NCBI GenBank assembly: GCA_946999025.1
Contig: CAMQBP010000131.1
Location: 1 to 5,894, forward strand
Direction: 5' to 3'
DNA from: an uncultured Prevotella sp.
GTDB lineage: Bacteria; Bacteroidota; Bacteroidia; Bacteroidales; Bacteroidaceae
DNA: 5,894 bases
Shown here piece after piece: positions 1 through 5,567 of this stretch (the stretch's first letter is position 1; each line of letters opens with the position of its first letter). A model generated the notes under the pieces. The model ran no database searches. It worked only from the letters and a program-made list of their open reading frames with translations, and was not told the origin of the DNA. The position numbers and the translations under genes were made by a program.

Positions 1-52
1 GAGCACGTGATTTGTAATCTCGGGGTCGTTGGTTCGAATCCGACAAGAGGCT
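1..52 (+). tRNA. tRNA-Thr (anticodon UGU), 5' end cut off by the window
   Basis: Only the 3' two thirds are present, starting in the 3' strand of the D-stem (GAGC, 1-4). The anticodon stem is 6-10 with 18-22, and the seven-base loop 11-17 (TTTGTAA) places TGT at 13-15, which reads ACA and so is threonine. The T-arm is 28-44: stem GTTGG/CCGAC with one G-T pair around the standard loop TTCGAAT. The acceptor strand is AAGAGGC (45-51), which implies a 5' end GCCTCTT outside the window, with discriminator T52. The next bases are CAC, so the CCA tail is not encoded and must be added after transcription. The anticodon stem has one T-T mismatch (8 with 20); from memory this sequence is usual for tRNA-Thr in Bacteroidetes and is not a sign of decay. 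Confidence 0.95.
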
Positions 53-72
53 CACTTAATTCAGAAATCAAC

Positions 73-113
73 GAGGGTGTATCAGAATGATGATACACCC
101 TCTTTTGTTTTGT
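73..113 (+). terminator. strong rho-independent terminator after tRNA-Thr
   Basis: A perfect 12-bp stem (73-84 with 91-102, GAGGGTGTATCA and its complement) closes a six-base loop and is followed at once by a T-rich tract (TTTTGTTTT) from 103. It lies 20 bases after the tRNA end and should end the tRNA transcript, separating it from the downstream gene. It is the only convincing intrinsic terminator I see in the window. Confidence 0.93.
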
Positions 114-210
114 GGCAGATGATGCTGGCGTCAGCAACAAATGTGACCACGAATGCTTGGTTTACTTGATAAAGGTAAGCGTGTAAGGTGAATCTTTCAT
201 TCCTTTTTAT

Positions 211-218
211 TATATTTG
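211..218 (+). promoter_or_regulatory. Bacteroidetes -7 promoter box for the DNPH1-like gene
   Basis: TATATTTG matches the consensus TAnnTTTG exactly and lies in an AT-rich stretch 26 bases before the ATG at 244. Transcription should begin a few bases after the box, giving a leader of about 20 bases. No clear -33 TTTG is present at the expected 19-21 base spacing (GGTG at 187-190 is a poor match). The rest of the tRNA-to-gene interval (113-210) holds only a weak five-bp hairpin at 123-136. Confidence 0.65.
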
Positions 219-243
219 CACAGGCGACCTATATCAATCACAC

Positions 244-699
244 ATGAAGAAAATCTATTTTGCTGGCTCCATCCGAGGCGGGCGTAAGGATGCCAACCTC
301 TACAAACAAATCATCGAGTACATCCAGAGAAGCGACAAAGTTCTCACCGAACACATCGGCAACCGCTCACTATCTACCACCAGTAAGGGTCGTGAAGCGG
401 ATGAAAAAATCTACCTTCAGGACACAGAGTGGTTGAGAGTCTGCGACTTGGTCATTGCCGAATGCACTTCACCCTCCTTGGGCGTGGGATATGAATTGGC
501 ATACGCAGAACGTCATCACAAGCCCTGTTTCATCCTTTACGACAAGAGTCGTACACATCTCTCGGCCATGCTCACGGGCAACAAGTATTATCACATTTTT
601 GCTTACGAATGCCCCGAAGAGGTGTTTGACATACTGGATAAGATATTAGGAAACACGTCAACAGACGGCTTGTCAAACAATCATCGTCAAACAACATGA
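244..699 (+). CDS. DNPH1/Rcl-like 2'-deoxynucleoside 5'-phosphate N-hydrolase
   Basis: A 151-residue cytosolic protein of the nucleoside 2-deoxyribosyltransferase superfamily, closest to the animal protein DNPH1 (Rcl). That enzyme cleaves the N-glycosidic bond of deoxynucleoside monophosphates, giving free base and deoxyribose 5-phosphate. What I see: the phosphate-binding N-terminus YFAGSIRGG (residues 5-13), the motif KVLTEH (32-37), an Asp in LQDTEWL (D60), and the family signature PSLGVGYEL (77-85) with E84 where the catalytic Glu should be. S78 and G80 also fall on active-site positions of Rcl, and S107 in HLSAML fits the Ser that the partner subunit contributes to the dimer active site. 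By family knowledge the role is clearing or salvaging deoxynucleotides, perhaps modified ones; the substrate cannot be read from sequence. The last 15 or so residues are polar and probably disordered. It has its own promoter and is flanked by a terminator upstream and a 147-base gap downstream, so it is probably monocistronic. General nucleoside deoxyribosyltransferase is the alternative, but GSIRGG argues for DNPH1. Confidence 0.88.
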   Translation: MKKIYFAGSIRGGRKDANLYKQIIEYIQRSDKVLTEHIGNRSLSTTSKGREADEKIYLQDTEWLRVCDLVIAECTSPSLGVGYELAYAERHHKPCFILYDKSRTHLSAMLTGNKYYHIFAYECPEEVFDILDKILGNTSTDGLSNNHRQTT

Positions 700-846
700 A
701 CCCTGCGAACGACAATGCTCGCACTTTTGCAGGCTACTACGGCATAAATATTGGAAATTTTTAACGTCTACGCCGTGGAACGGCCTATAAAATCTCTCGT
801 GTACGTACAATCTATATGAGATAAAATGCGTACTTTTGCAATTAGA
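700..846 (+). other. intergenic region with small hairpin and 10-bp palindrome
   Basis: The gap between the DNPH1-like gene and the DUF4199 gene has no open frame worth calling. It holds a near-consensus -7 box CACTTTTG (722-729, one mismatch), a five-bp hairpin GCCGT/ACGGC with a three-base loop (772-784), the perfect palindrome TGTACGTACA (800-809), and the -7 box listed separately. I find no hairpin plus T-tract terminator for the upstream gene. Confidence 0.5.
831..838 (+). promoter_or_regulatory. -7 promoter box almost touching the DUF4199 start
   Basis: TACTTTTG fits TAnnTTTG exactly. Its last base is only eight bases before the ATG at 847, so the predicted mRNA would have a leader of roughly 0-5 bases. 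The box lies inside the longest possible reading frame (from ATG 826), which is the main reason to reject that start. A -33 TTTG is not visible; the expected -33 position, about 807-811, is at the right half of the palindrome TGTACGTACA (800-809). Confidence 0.6.
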
Positions 847-1380
847 ATGATAAACGTACCCACACTGATTCAGCTCAAAGCTTTCGCCCGCATTGACGGA
901 CTTTGGCTTGCACTGTTATGGACAGCCAGTTTCATGAGTATGATGTACATGCCCAAGAGTGCACTGGGAGGCCTGTTGATGCTGGCCACGCCCCCTTTCA
1001 TGCTATGGCGATTCATCAAGTTTCGCAACTATGCACTCGATGGTGTCATATCCTTTGCGCGAGGATTGGCATACGGCTGCTACTGCATCTTCTACGCTTC
1101 CCTGCTCTTTGCCTTGGTTCAAACGGCATATTTCCAGTTCTTGGATGGCGGACATTTCGTTCAAATCATGCATCAAGCACTACAAACCATGGAGAGCGTA
1201 TATCAGCAAAACGGCGTTGACATCAAGCAAGCCATGGAGACAGTCGACCTCATGGGAACGCTGAAACCCATCGAACTGGCCTTTGTCTTCATGACGCAAA
1301 ACCTCTTGCTTGGCGCCCTTCTGAGTGCCATCGTGGCTGCTATTGGCATGAAACGAGTGAAAAATCATACGAGAATATAA
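847..1380 (+). CDS. DUF4199 family inner-membrane protein
   Basis: A 177-residue integral membrane protein of unknown function. Hydrophobic segments lie at about residues 15-34, 38-55, 71-97 and 139-168, with a polar amphipathic stretch between the last two (about 100-138). This arrangement of four helices with a loop before the last one is what I know of DUF4199 proteins in Bacteroidetes. It ends with a short basic tail (KRVKNHTRI). The start at 847 (MINVPTL) is preferred over the in-frame ATG at 826 because the latter lies upstream of the promoter box at 831-838. Family members commonly sit directly before a GtrB-like glycosyltransferase, as here, which suggests a shared role, perhaps in handling a lipid-linked sugar; this is inference. 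The downstream gap is 196 bases with a separate promoter, so the two genes need not share one transcript. Confidence 0.8.
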   Translation: MINVPTLIQLKAFARIDGLWLALLWTASFMSMMYMPKSALGGLLMLATPPFMLWRFIKFRNYALDGVISFARGLAYGCYCIFYASLLFALVQTAYFQFLDGGHFVQIMHQALQTMESVYQQNGVDIKQAMETVDLMGTLKPIELAFVFMTQNLLLGALLSAIVAAIGMKRVKNHTRI

Positions 1381-1559
1381 AGCATCAGAGGCATCTGGCA
1401 TGACAAACATCGGAAACTCTTGATAGCCACGCCCACATGCTTTCACACGATAGAAACAAATTTATACATAACATCAAATCCAGCATCCGCCCCCACATGC
1501 CCAAAGAACCCTATCACGATGGGTGAACAGATGGACAACAGGATGGAAAGATGCTTGGT

Positions 1560-1567
1560 TATTTTTG
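1560..1567 (+). promoter_or_regulatory. -7 promoter box just upstream of the glycosyltransferase start
   Basis: TATTTTTG matches TAnnTTTG and ends nine bases before the ATG at 1577, implying a leader of about 3-6 bases. It sits within the over-extended reading frame from 1523, so that start is unlikely. No -33 TTTG is seen. The rest of the 1381-1559 gap holds no gene or clear terminator; ATGG recurs at 1519, 1531 and 1543, probably by chance. Confidence 0.6.
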
Positions 1568-1576
1568 CAGAATACT

Positions 1577-2539
1577 ATGGACATATCCGTTGTCATCCCT
1601 CTCTTCAACGAGGAAGAATCACTACCCGAACTATACGCCTGGATTGAGCGTGTCATGCAACAAAACGCCTATTCGTACGAAGTTATCTTCGTGAACGATG
1701 GCTCTACCGACGGCTCATGGAACGTCATCCAGCGCCTTGCCAGTCAGTCTGAGCACGTGCGAGGCATCTGCTTTCGTCGTAATTATGGAAAGAGTCCGGC
1801 ACTTTACTGCGGATTCAAGGAGGCCCAAGGCAACGTGGTCATCACGATGGATGCCGATTTGCAAGACTCTCCCGACGAAATTCCGGAACTGTATCGCATG
1901 ATTACCGTGGATGGTTACGACTTGGTTTCGGGTTATAAGCAAAAACGTTACGACCCATTGAGCAAGACATTGCCCACCAAACTCTTCAATGCCACGGCTC
2001 GCAAGATTAGCGGCATCAAGAACTTGCACGACTTCAACTGTGGGCTGAAGGCCTACAGACGCGACGTGGTGAAGAACATTGAGGTGTATGGCGAGATGCA
2101 TCGCTACATTCCCTACCTGGCAAAGAGTGCTGGTTTCGACAAAATTGGTGAGAAGGTGGTGCATCACCAGGCGCGGAAATATGGTACATCCAAGTTTGGT
2201 TTTAACCGATTCTTCAACGGTTACCTCGACCTCATCACGCTTTGGTTCCTGTCAAACTTCGGCAAAAAGCCGATGCATGTTTTCGGTTTCCTCGGTTCGC
2301 TGATGTTCTTGGTGGGATTGATTGCCGTGATTATCCTCGGAGCAGAGAAGGTTTACGCCCTATCAAACGGCATCCCGATGCGCTTAATCACCGACTCGCC
2401 CTACTTTTTCATCGCCCTTACCACCATGCTCATCGGTACCCAACTGTTCTTAGCGGGCTTCTTAGGCGACCTCATCAGTCGCTCTAACCCTGGTAGGAAC
2501 GATTACCAGATAGAAAAGACCATACGATGCGAAAAATAA
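1577..2539 (+). CDS. family 2 glycosyltransferase, GtrB/DPM1-like polyprenyl-phosphate sugar transferase
   Basis: A 320-residue membrane-bound GT-A enzyme that should move a sugar from a nucleotide donor to undecaprenyl phosphate on the inner face of the cytoplasmic membrane. Motifs in order: VVIPLFNEEESL (residues 5-16), VNDGSTDGSW (39-48) with D41 for nucleotide binding, RRNYGKSPAL (67-76), the metal-binding MDADLQD (91-97), NCGLKAY (154-160), and HHQARKYGTSK (196-206), the HxxRxxGxSK element typical of DPM1/GtrB enzymes. Two membrane helices follow (about 232-254 and 274-298), the usual C-terminal anchor, and the length is normal for this group. Starting at 1577 gives MDISVVIPLF, the expected abrupt start on the first beta strand; the frame is open back to 1523 but that part overlaps the promoter box. 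The sugar is not predictable. The 3' end overlaps the next gene by 13 bases, suggesting translational coupling with DUF6452. Confidence 0.92.
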   Translation: MDISVVIPLFNEEESLPELYAWIERVMQQNAYSYEVIFVNDGSTDGSWNVIQRLASQSEHVRGICFRRNYGKSPALYCGFKEAQGNVVITMDADLQDSPDEIPELYRMITVDGYDLVSGYKQKRYDPLSKTLPTKLFNATARKISGIKNLHDFNCGLKAYRRDVVKNIEVYGEMHRYIPYLAKSAGFDKIGEKVVHHQARKYGTSKFGFNRFFNGYLDLITLWFLSNFGKKPMHVFGFLGSLMFLVGLIAVIILGAEKVYALSNGIPMRLITDSPYFFIALTTMLIGTQLFLAGFLGDLISRSNPGRNDYQIEKTIRCEK

Positions 2540-3006
2540 TTGACGTTCTTTTGATGGTATTGACCATCACCTCGTGCTCTACAATCGATTGTCCGCTGAA
2601 CAACACAGTGACCTCTTCGTACAAGCTCAAAGGTGATGTTGCCAAGTTGCAAGACACGCTTACCATCACCACCCCACGCACTACGAACGGTGATACGGTG
2701 CTGCTGAACAAGGCAATTGGCATAGACAGCTTCCTACTGCCCATGAGTTATGCGCAACCCGAGGACATTCTTTACTTCAAGATGACCACACAGCAGAACA
2801 AAAGTTTCATCGATACGCTGCGGATCACTAAGGAAGATCATCCGCATTTCGAGTCGGTTGACTGTCCACCGGCTGTCTTCCATCAAATCAAGCGAGTGGA
2901 TTACACCAAACATACCATCGACTCTGTGGTCATACATCATGAAAACGTGAACTACGATGCTACAAAAGCACATTTCTATATCTATTTCAAGAGCTATCTG
3001 CATTAG
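2527..3006 (+). CDS. DUF6452 family lipoprotein
   Basis: A 159-residue exported lipoprotein of unknown function. The signal sequence MRKIIDVLLMVLTITSC ends in a lipobox (ITSC), so C17 should be lipidated and the mature protein is about 143 residues. The mature part has two Asp-Cys-Pro motifs, at 21-23 and 112-114; their cysteines (C22, C113) could form a disulfide. Segments such as DTVLLNKAIGIDSFLLPMSY (56-75) and the C-terminal HFYIYFK (149-155) suggest a small beta-sandwich, and I recall them from DUF6452 proteins of Bacteroidales. No clear acidic or lysine-rich surface-export signal follows C17, so a periplasm-facing position is more likely than surface exposure; this is inference. The start at 2527 is needed for the basic n-region of the signal, although it overlaps the glycosyltransferase by 13 bases. 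The 3' end overlaps the DUF6048 gene by 50 bases in another frame. Confidence 0.85.
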   Translation: MRKIIDVLLMVLTITSCSTIDCPLNNTVTSSYKLKGDVAKLQDTLTITTPRTTNGDTVLLNKAIGIDSFLLPMSYAQPEDILYFKMTTQQNKSFIDTLRITKEDHPHFESVDCPPAVFHQIKRVDYTKHTIDSVVIHHENVNYDATKAHFYIYFKSYLH

Positions 3007-3649
3007 CCTCTTGCTCGTGGCACAAGTGGCCGTTATGGCACAAAGGCACAAGGCCATCGTCATCCAAACCAAGGATACGCTGTCCTTTTTCAGGCACGTT
3101 GCCGTTTCTGGAGACCTGGTGGGACTCGTACAAATGCAGTTTTCCGACTACGGACAGTATGAAGTAGCCGCAAGAGTAAGCCTGCGCAACAAATACTTCC
3201 CCATTGTCGAGTTGGGTTATGGTCAAGCCGACAGCGAAGATCCGAGCACGCACTTGCATTACACCTCGAAAGCTCCATACGGCCGAATAGGCGTTGACTT
3301 CAACATGATGAAGAACAAAAACGACGACTATCGCCTGTATGTTGGCGTGCGATATGGTTACAGCAAGTTCAAATACTCGGTAACACATCCCGGCCTTCAA
3401 GACCCCGTTTGGAAGACACAGATTCCCTTTGACCTGACTGACATCGATAACCAATATCATTGGATGGAAGGGGTTGTAGGCGTAGATGCCAAAATTTGGG
3501 GGCCTTTTCGTTTGGGATGGAGCGTTCGTTACAAGCGACGTCTTGCCAATACCAAGAACGAAGCGGGTCATCCTTGGTACGTTCCGGGCTTTGGGAAGTA
3601 CAGCGGAACACCCCTGGGTGGAACATTCAACGTGATTATTGAATGGTAG
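2957..3649 (+). CDS. DUF6048 family outer-membrane beta-barrel protein
   Basis: A 230-residue exported protein without known function. The signal peptide covers residues 1-28 (hydrophobic core about 13-27, likely cleaved after VMA). The mature chain alternates short amphipathic strands rich in Tyr, Trp and Gly: DYGQYEVAARV (64-74), FPIVELGYGQ (81-90), APYGRIGVDF (106-115), YRLYVGVRYGYSKFKY (125-140), HWMEGVVGVDAKIWGPFRLGWS (split across 168-189) and GGTFNVIIEW (221-230), the last ending in an aromatic residue as barrel proteins do. This matches what I know of DUF6048, which resembles a small outer-membrane barrel. The start at 2957 is the only one that gives a complete signal peptide; the next ATG (3035) would remove it. 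The first 50 bases therefore also encode the end of DUF6452. The close coupling suggests that the lipoprotein and barrel work together, which is inference. Confidence 0.85.
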   Translation: MLQKHISISISRAICISLLLVAQVAVMAQRHKAIVIQTKDTLSFFRHVAVSGDLVGLVQMQFSDYGQYEVAARVSLRNKYFPIVELGYGQADSEDPSTHLHYTSKAPYGRIGVDFNMMKNKNDDYRLYVGVRYGYSKFKYSVTHPGLQDPVWKTQIPFDLTDIDNQYHWMEGVVGVDAKIWGPFRLGWSVRYKRRLANTKNEAGHPWYVPGFGKYSGTPLGGTFNVIIEW

Positions 3650-3733
3650 ACAAGGGATGACCAGCGTGCCTCTTCCATCATCTTCCAAGGCAATGAAGAG
3701 CGAATGAGCGGCACAGACCAGAAGAATAACAAG

Positions 3734-3741
3734 TTAGTTTG
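3734..3741 (+). promoter_or_regulatory. weak candidate -7 box for apbE
   Basis: TTAGTTTG differs from TAnnTTTG at one defined position and lies 20 bases before the apbE ATG, a plausible leader length. No -33 element is visible. The 112-base gap (3650-3761) has no clear terminator, so read-through from the DUF6048 operon is equally possible. Confidence 0.3.
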
Positions 3742-3761
3742 AACTCAATGACAGTATAAGT

Positions 3762-4877
3762 ATGAATGATAGGCAAAGCAATTCACACGAAATAAACAAA
3801 GACCAGCGGAATCGCAGCAACGCTCCACTTGACGAACAGAGCAAGACAGTCCCTTCCAACCCATCGCGTTGGAAGAAGTTGCTCAAGCTGTTTTTCCTCC
3901 TTTTCCTCATCGTTGGTTCGGTCATCATCATCCGTCAACAGCAGAGTATGCCGTACCAGCACAACTCAGGACAAGTCTTCGGCACCACATACAATATTAC
4001 TTATCAGTCGAACAAAGACTTGCACGAAGAGATATTGGCGCAACTACACAAGGTAGACATGACCTTCTCGACCTTCGAAGAACAGTCAATCATCTCAAAA
4101 ATCAACCGCAACATCCCCGTTCAACTCAACCAGATGTTCGTCGAAGTGTTCGATCTAGCCAAACAAGTGTCGAAAGATACCAACGGAGCCTTCGACATTA
4201 CCGTGGCTCCTTTGGTGAATTCATGGGGCTTTGGCTTTAAGTCTGGCATACAACCCACCAAGCATACCATTGATAGTCTGCTGACTCTCACGGGCTATGA
4301 CAAAGTAGCTGTCATGGGAAGTACCGTAAAGAAGCGAGATTCACGCATCATGCTCGACTGCTCGGGCATTGCCAAAGGCTACGGATGCGATGCCGTTGCC
4401 CAACTATTGCGCTCGAAAGACGTGAAGAATTTCATGGTGGAGATTGGGGGTGAGGTCATCACCAGCGGTAACAGTGACAAGCGATTGCCATGGAAGATTG
4501 GCGTCACCAAGCCGACAGACGACTCCACTCAGACGAACAACGAACTGCAAACGGTGCTCAATGTCACCGACAAGGCCATGGCGACCAGCGGCAACTACCG
4601 CCGATTCTACTACAAGAACGGCAAGAAATACGCGCATACCATCGACCCAAAGACAGGTTATCCCGTGCAGCACAGCATCCTCTCGGCCACCGTCCTGGCC
4701 AACACATGCGCCAAAGCCGACGCATACGCCACGGCATTCATGGTGTTAGGACTGGACAAGACAAAAGAGGTTTTAAAAAATCATCCTGACCTGATGGTCT
4801 ATTTGATATACACCAACGCCGACGGACGCTATGATGTTTGGTTCTCACCCTCGCTGAAAAACAAAATCAGCAAATGA
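3762..4877 (+). CDS. apbE: ApbE, FAD:protein FMN transferase, membrane-anchored
   Basis: A 371-residue flavin transferase. It takes FMN from FAD and links it by a phosphoester bond to a Thr or Ser of target proteins outside the cytoplasm; known targets include Na+-NQR and Rnf subunits. Motifs seen: FGTTYNITY (73-81), STFEEQSIISKIN (103-115), FDITVAPLVNSWGFG (144-158), LDCSGIAKGYGCD (198-210), VEIGGEV (226-232), SGNYRRF (276-282), HTIDPKTGYPV (292-302) and ADAYATA (319-325), where D320 and T324 fit the Mg2+ ligands. The N-terminus is unusual: a polar tail of about 37 residues, then RWKK and one hydrophobic helix (about 39-57) with no lipobox Cys, so a non-cleaved signal anchor with the catalytic domain in the periplasm is likely, whereas many ApbE proteins are lipoproteins. 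No flavinylated partner is encoded here. The stop codon overlaps the regulator's start as ATGA. Confidence 0.95.
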   Translation: MNDRQSNSHEINKDQRNRSNAPLDEQSKTVPSNPSRWKKLLKLFFLLFLIVGSVIIIRQQQSMPYQHNSGQVFGTTYNITYQSNKDLHEEILAQLHKVDMTFSTFEEQSIISKINRNIPVQLNQMFVEVFDLAKQVSKDTNGAFDITVAPLVNSWGFGFKSGIQPTKHTIDSLLTLTGYDKVAVMGSTVKKRDSRIMLDCSGIAKGYGCDAVAQLLRSKDVKNFMVEIGGEVITSGNSDKRLPWKIGVTKPTDDSTQTNNELQTVLNVTDKAMATSGNYRRFYYKNGKKYAHTIDPKTGYPVQHSILSATVLANTCAKADAYATAFMVLGLDKTKEVLKNHPDLMVYLIYTNADGRYDVWFSPSLKNKISK

Positions 4878-5533
4878 CTTCCTACGACAAACTCCTCACC
4901 CTTCCCCTCTTCCAAGGGCTCAGTCAGCAAGATTTATGGGCCATGGCAGAAAGCATTCCTTTTGCTTTCCTGCAACATCAGGCAGGGGATGTGATGGTGA
5001 GAGAGGACATGCCATGCCACCAGTTGACCTTTTTGCTGGATGGAACGATGAGCGTAACGACACACGCCGATGACCATGGCTACACGCTGACGGAACCTCT
5101 GAGGGCTCCACAGGTCATCGAACCAGAACATCTCTTTGGTCTCAACCAACATTTCATGCGTACCTACACGGCCAAAACGCCTTGTAACACAATGTCCATC
5201 AGCAAGGCTCACGTCGTACAACTCACCAACCAACTCATCGTGTTCCGCCTCAATTTGCTGAACATCATCTCCACCCAAAGCCAACGCTTACAACAACAGC
5301 CATGGCATCCTCAACCTCCTGACCTCCGTCAACGCATCATCCACTTCTTCAAAGACCGCTCGCTGCGACCCGCGGGAGAAAAGGTTTTCAAAATCAAGAT
5401 GGTGAGATTGGCCGCCGAACTCAACGCCAGTCGCCTGGATATATCCATTGCTTTGAACGCCATGCAGGCCGATGGTCTGGTAAAACTCACCAGAGGACAC
5501 ATCACGGTGCCAGCACTGGAGCGACTAACCTAA
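4874..5533 (+). CDS. Crp/Fnr family transcriptional regulator
   Basis: A 219-residue DNA-binding regulator. The N-terminal cyclic-nucleotide-binding-like jelly roll covers about residues 13-110, starting with PLFQGLSQQDL (11-21) and including AGDVMVREDMPCHQLTFLLDG (split over 37-57). A long dimerisation helix follows (about 112-140), then a winged-helix DNA-binding domain (about 150-215) with helix-turn-helix VRLAAELNASRLDISIALNAM (split over 177-197) and wing GLVKLTRGHITV (201-212). The phosphate-binding cassette of cAMP-binding CRP is not recognisable, and only two Cys are present (48, 104), so neither cAMP binding nor an FNR iron-sulfur cluster is supported; the signal is unknown. The start at 4874 overlaps the apbE stop (ATGA) and begins directly at the domain (MTSYDKLL); the longer form from 4838 would only add residues shared with the apbE 3' end. 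Co-transcription with apbE is very likely. It may control apbE, the next gene or distant targets. Confidence 0.87.
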   Translation: MTSYDKLLTLPLFQGLSQQDLWAMAESIPFAFLQHQAGDVMVREDMPCHQLTFLLDGTMSVTTHADDHGYTLTEPLRAPQVIEPEHLFGLNQHFMRTYTAKTPCNTMSISKAHVVQLTNQLIVFRLNLLNIISTQSQRLQQQPWHPQPPDLRQRIIHFFKDRSLRPAGEKVFKIKMVRLAAELNASRLDISIALNAMQADGLVKLTRGHITVPALERLT

Positions 5534-5567
5534 CGGACTATCGAATAAAAATATAAATCAATCATAT

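Noticed and set aside
826..846. Upstream in-frame ATG for the DUF4199 gene
   Set aside because: Starting here would put the -7 box 831-838 inside the coding region; the added residues (MRTFAIR) are just the translated promoter.
1457..1464. Reverse-strand -7 box (TAAATTTG)
   Set aside because: It would drive transcription antisense to the DUF4199 gene, but there is no -33 element and no credible gene on that strand.
1432..1500. Direct repeat CCCACATGC at 1432-1440 and 1492-1500
   Set aside because: Only two nine-base copies, with no flanking similarity or dyad; no link to a promoter or mobile element.
1523..1576. Upstream in-frame ATG for the glycosyltransferase
   Set aside because: The 18 extra residues precede the standard start of the fold and include the promoter box 1560-1567.
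1715..2167. Antisense reading frame of 150 codons
   Set aside because: It is opposite the motif-rich catalytic domain of the glycosyltransferase, and its translation has no domain character.
2987..3688. Long antisense reading frame of 233 codons
   Set aside because: It lies opposite the DUF6048 gene, whose protein has a signal peptide and family-like barrel strands. The antisense product has no recognisable motif and no promoter.
3669..3705. Possible hairpin CTCTTC/GAAGAG after the DUF6048 gene
   Set aside because: The stem is six bp with a loop of about 19 bases and no T-tract, so it is not a convincing terminator.
3748..3759. Three-codon upstream frame ATG ACA GTA TAA before apbE
   Set aside because: So short a frame is expected by chance and has no regulatory context such as repeated codons or paired hairpins.
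4838..4873. Upstream in-frame ATG for the Crp/Fnr regulator
   Set aside because: It adds 12 residues read out of frame from the apbE 3' end; the ATGA overlap at 4874 is the normal coupling arrangement.
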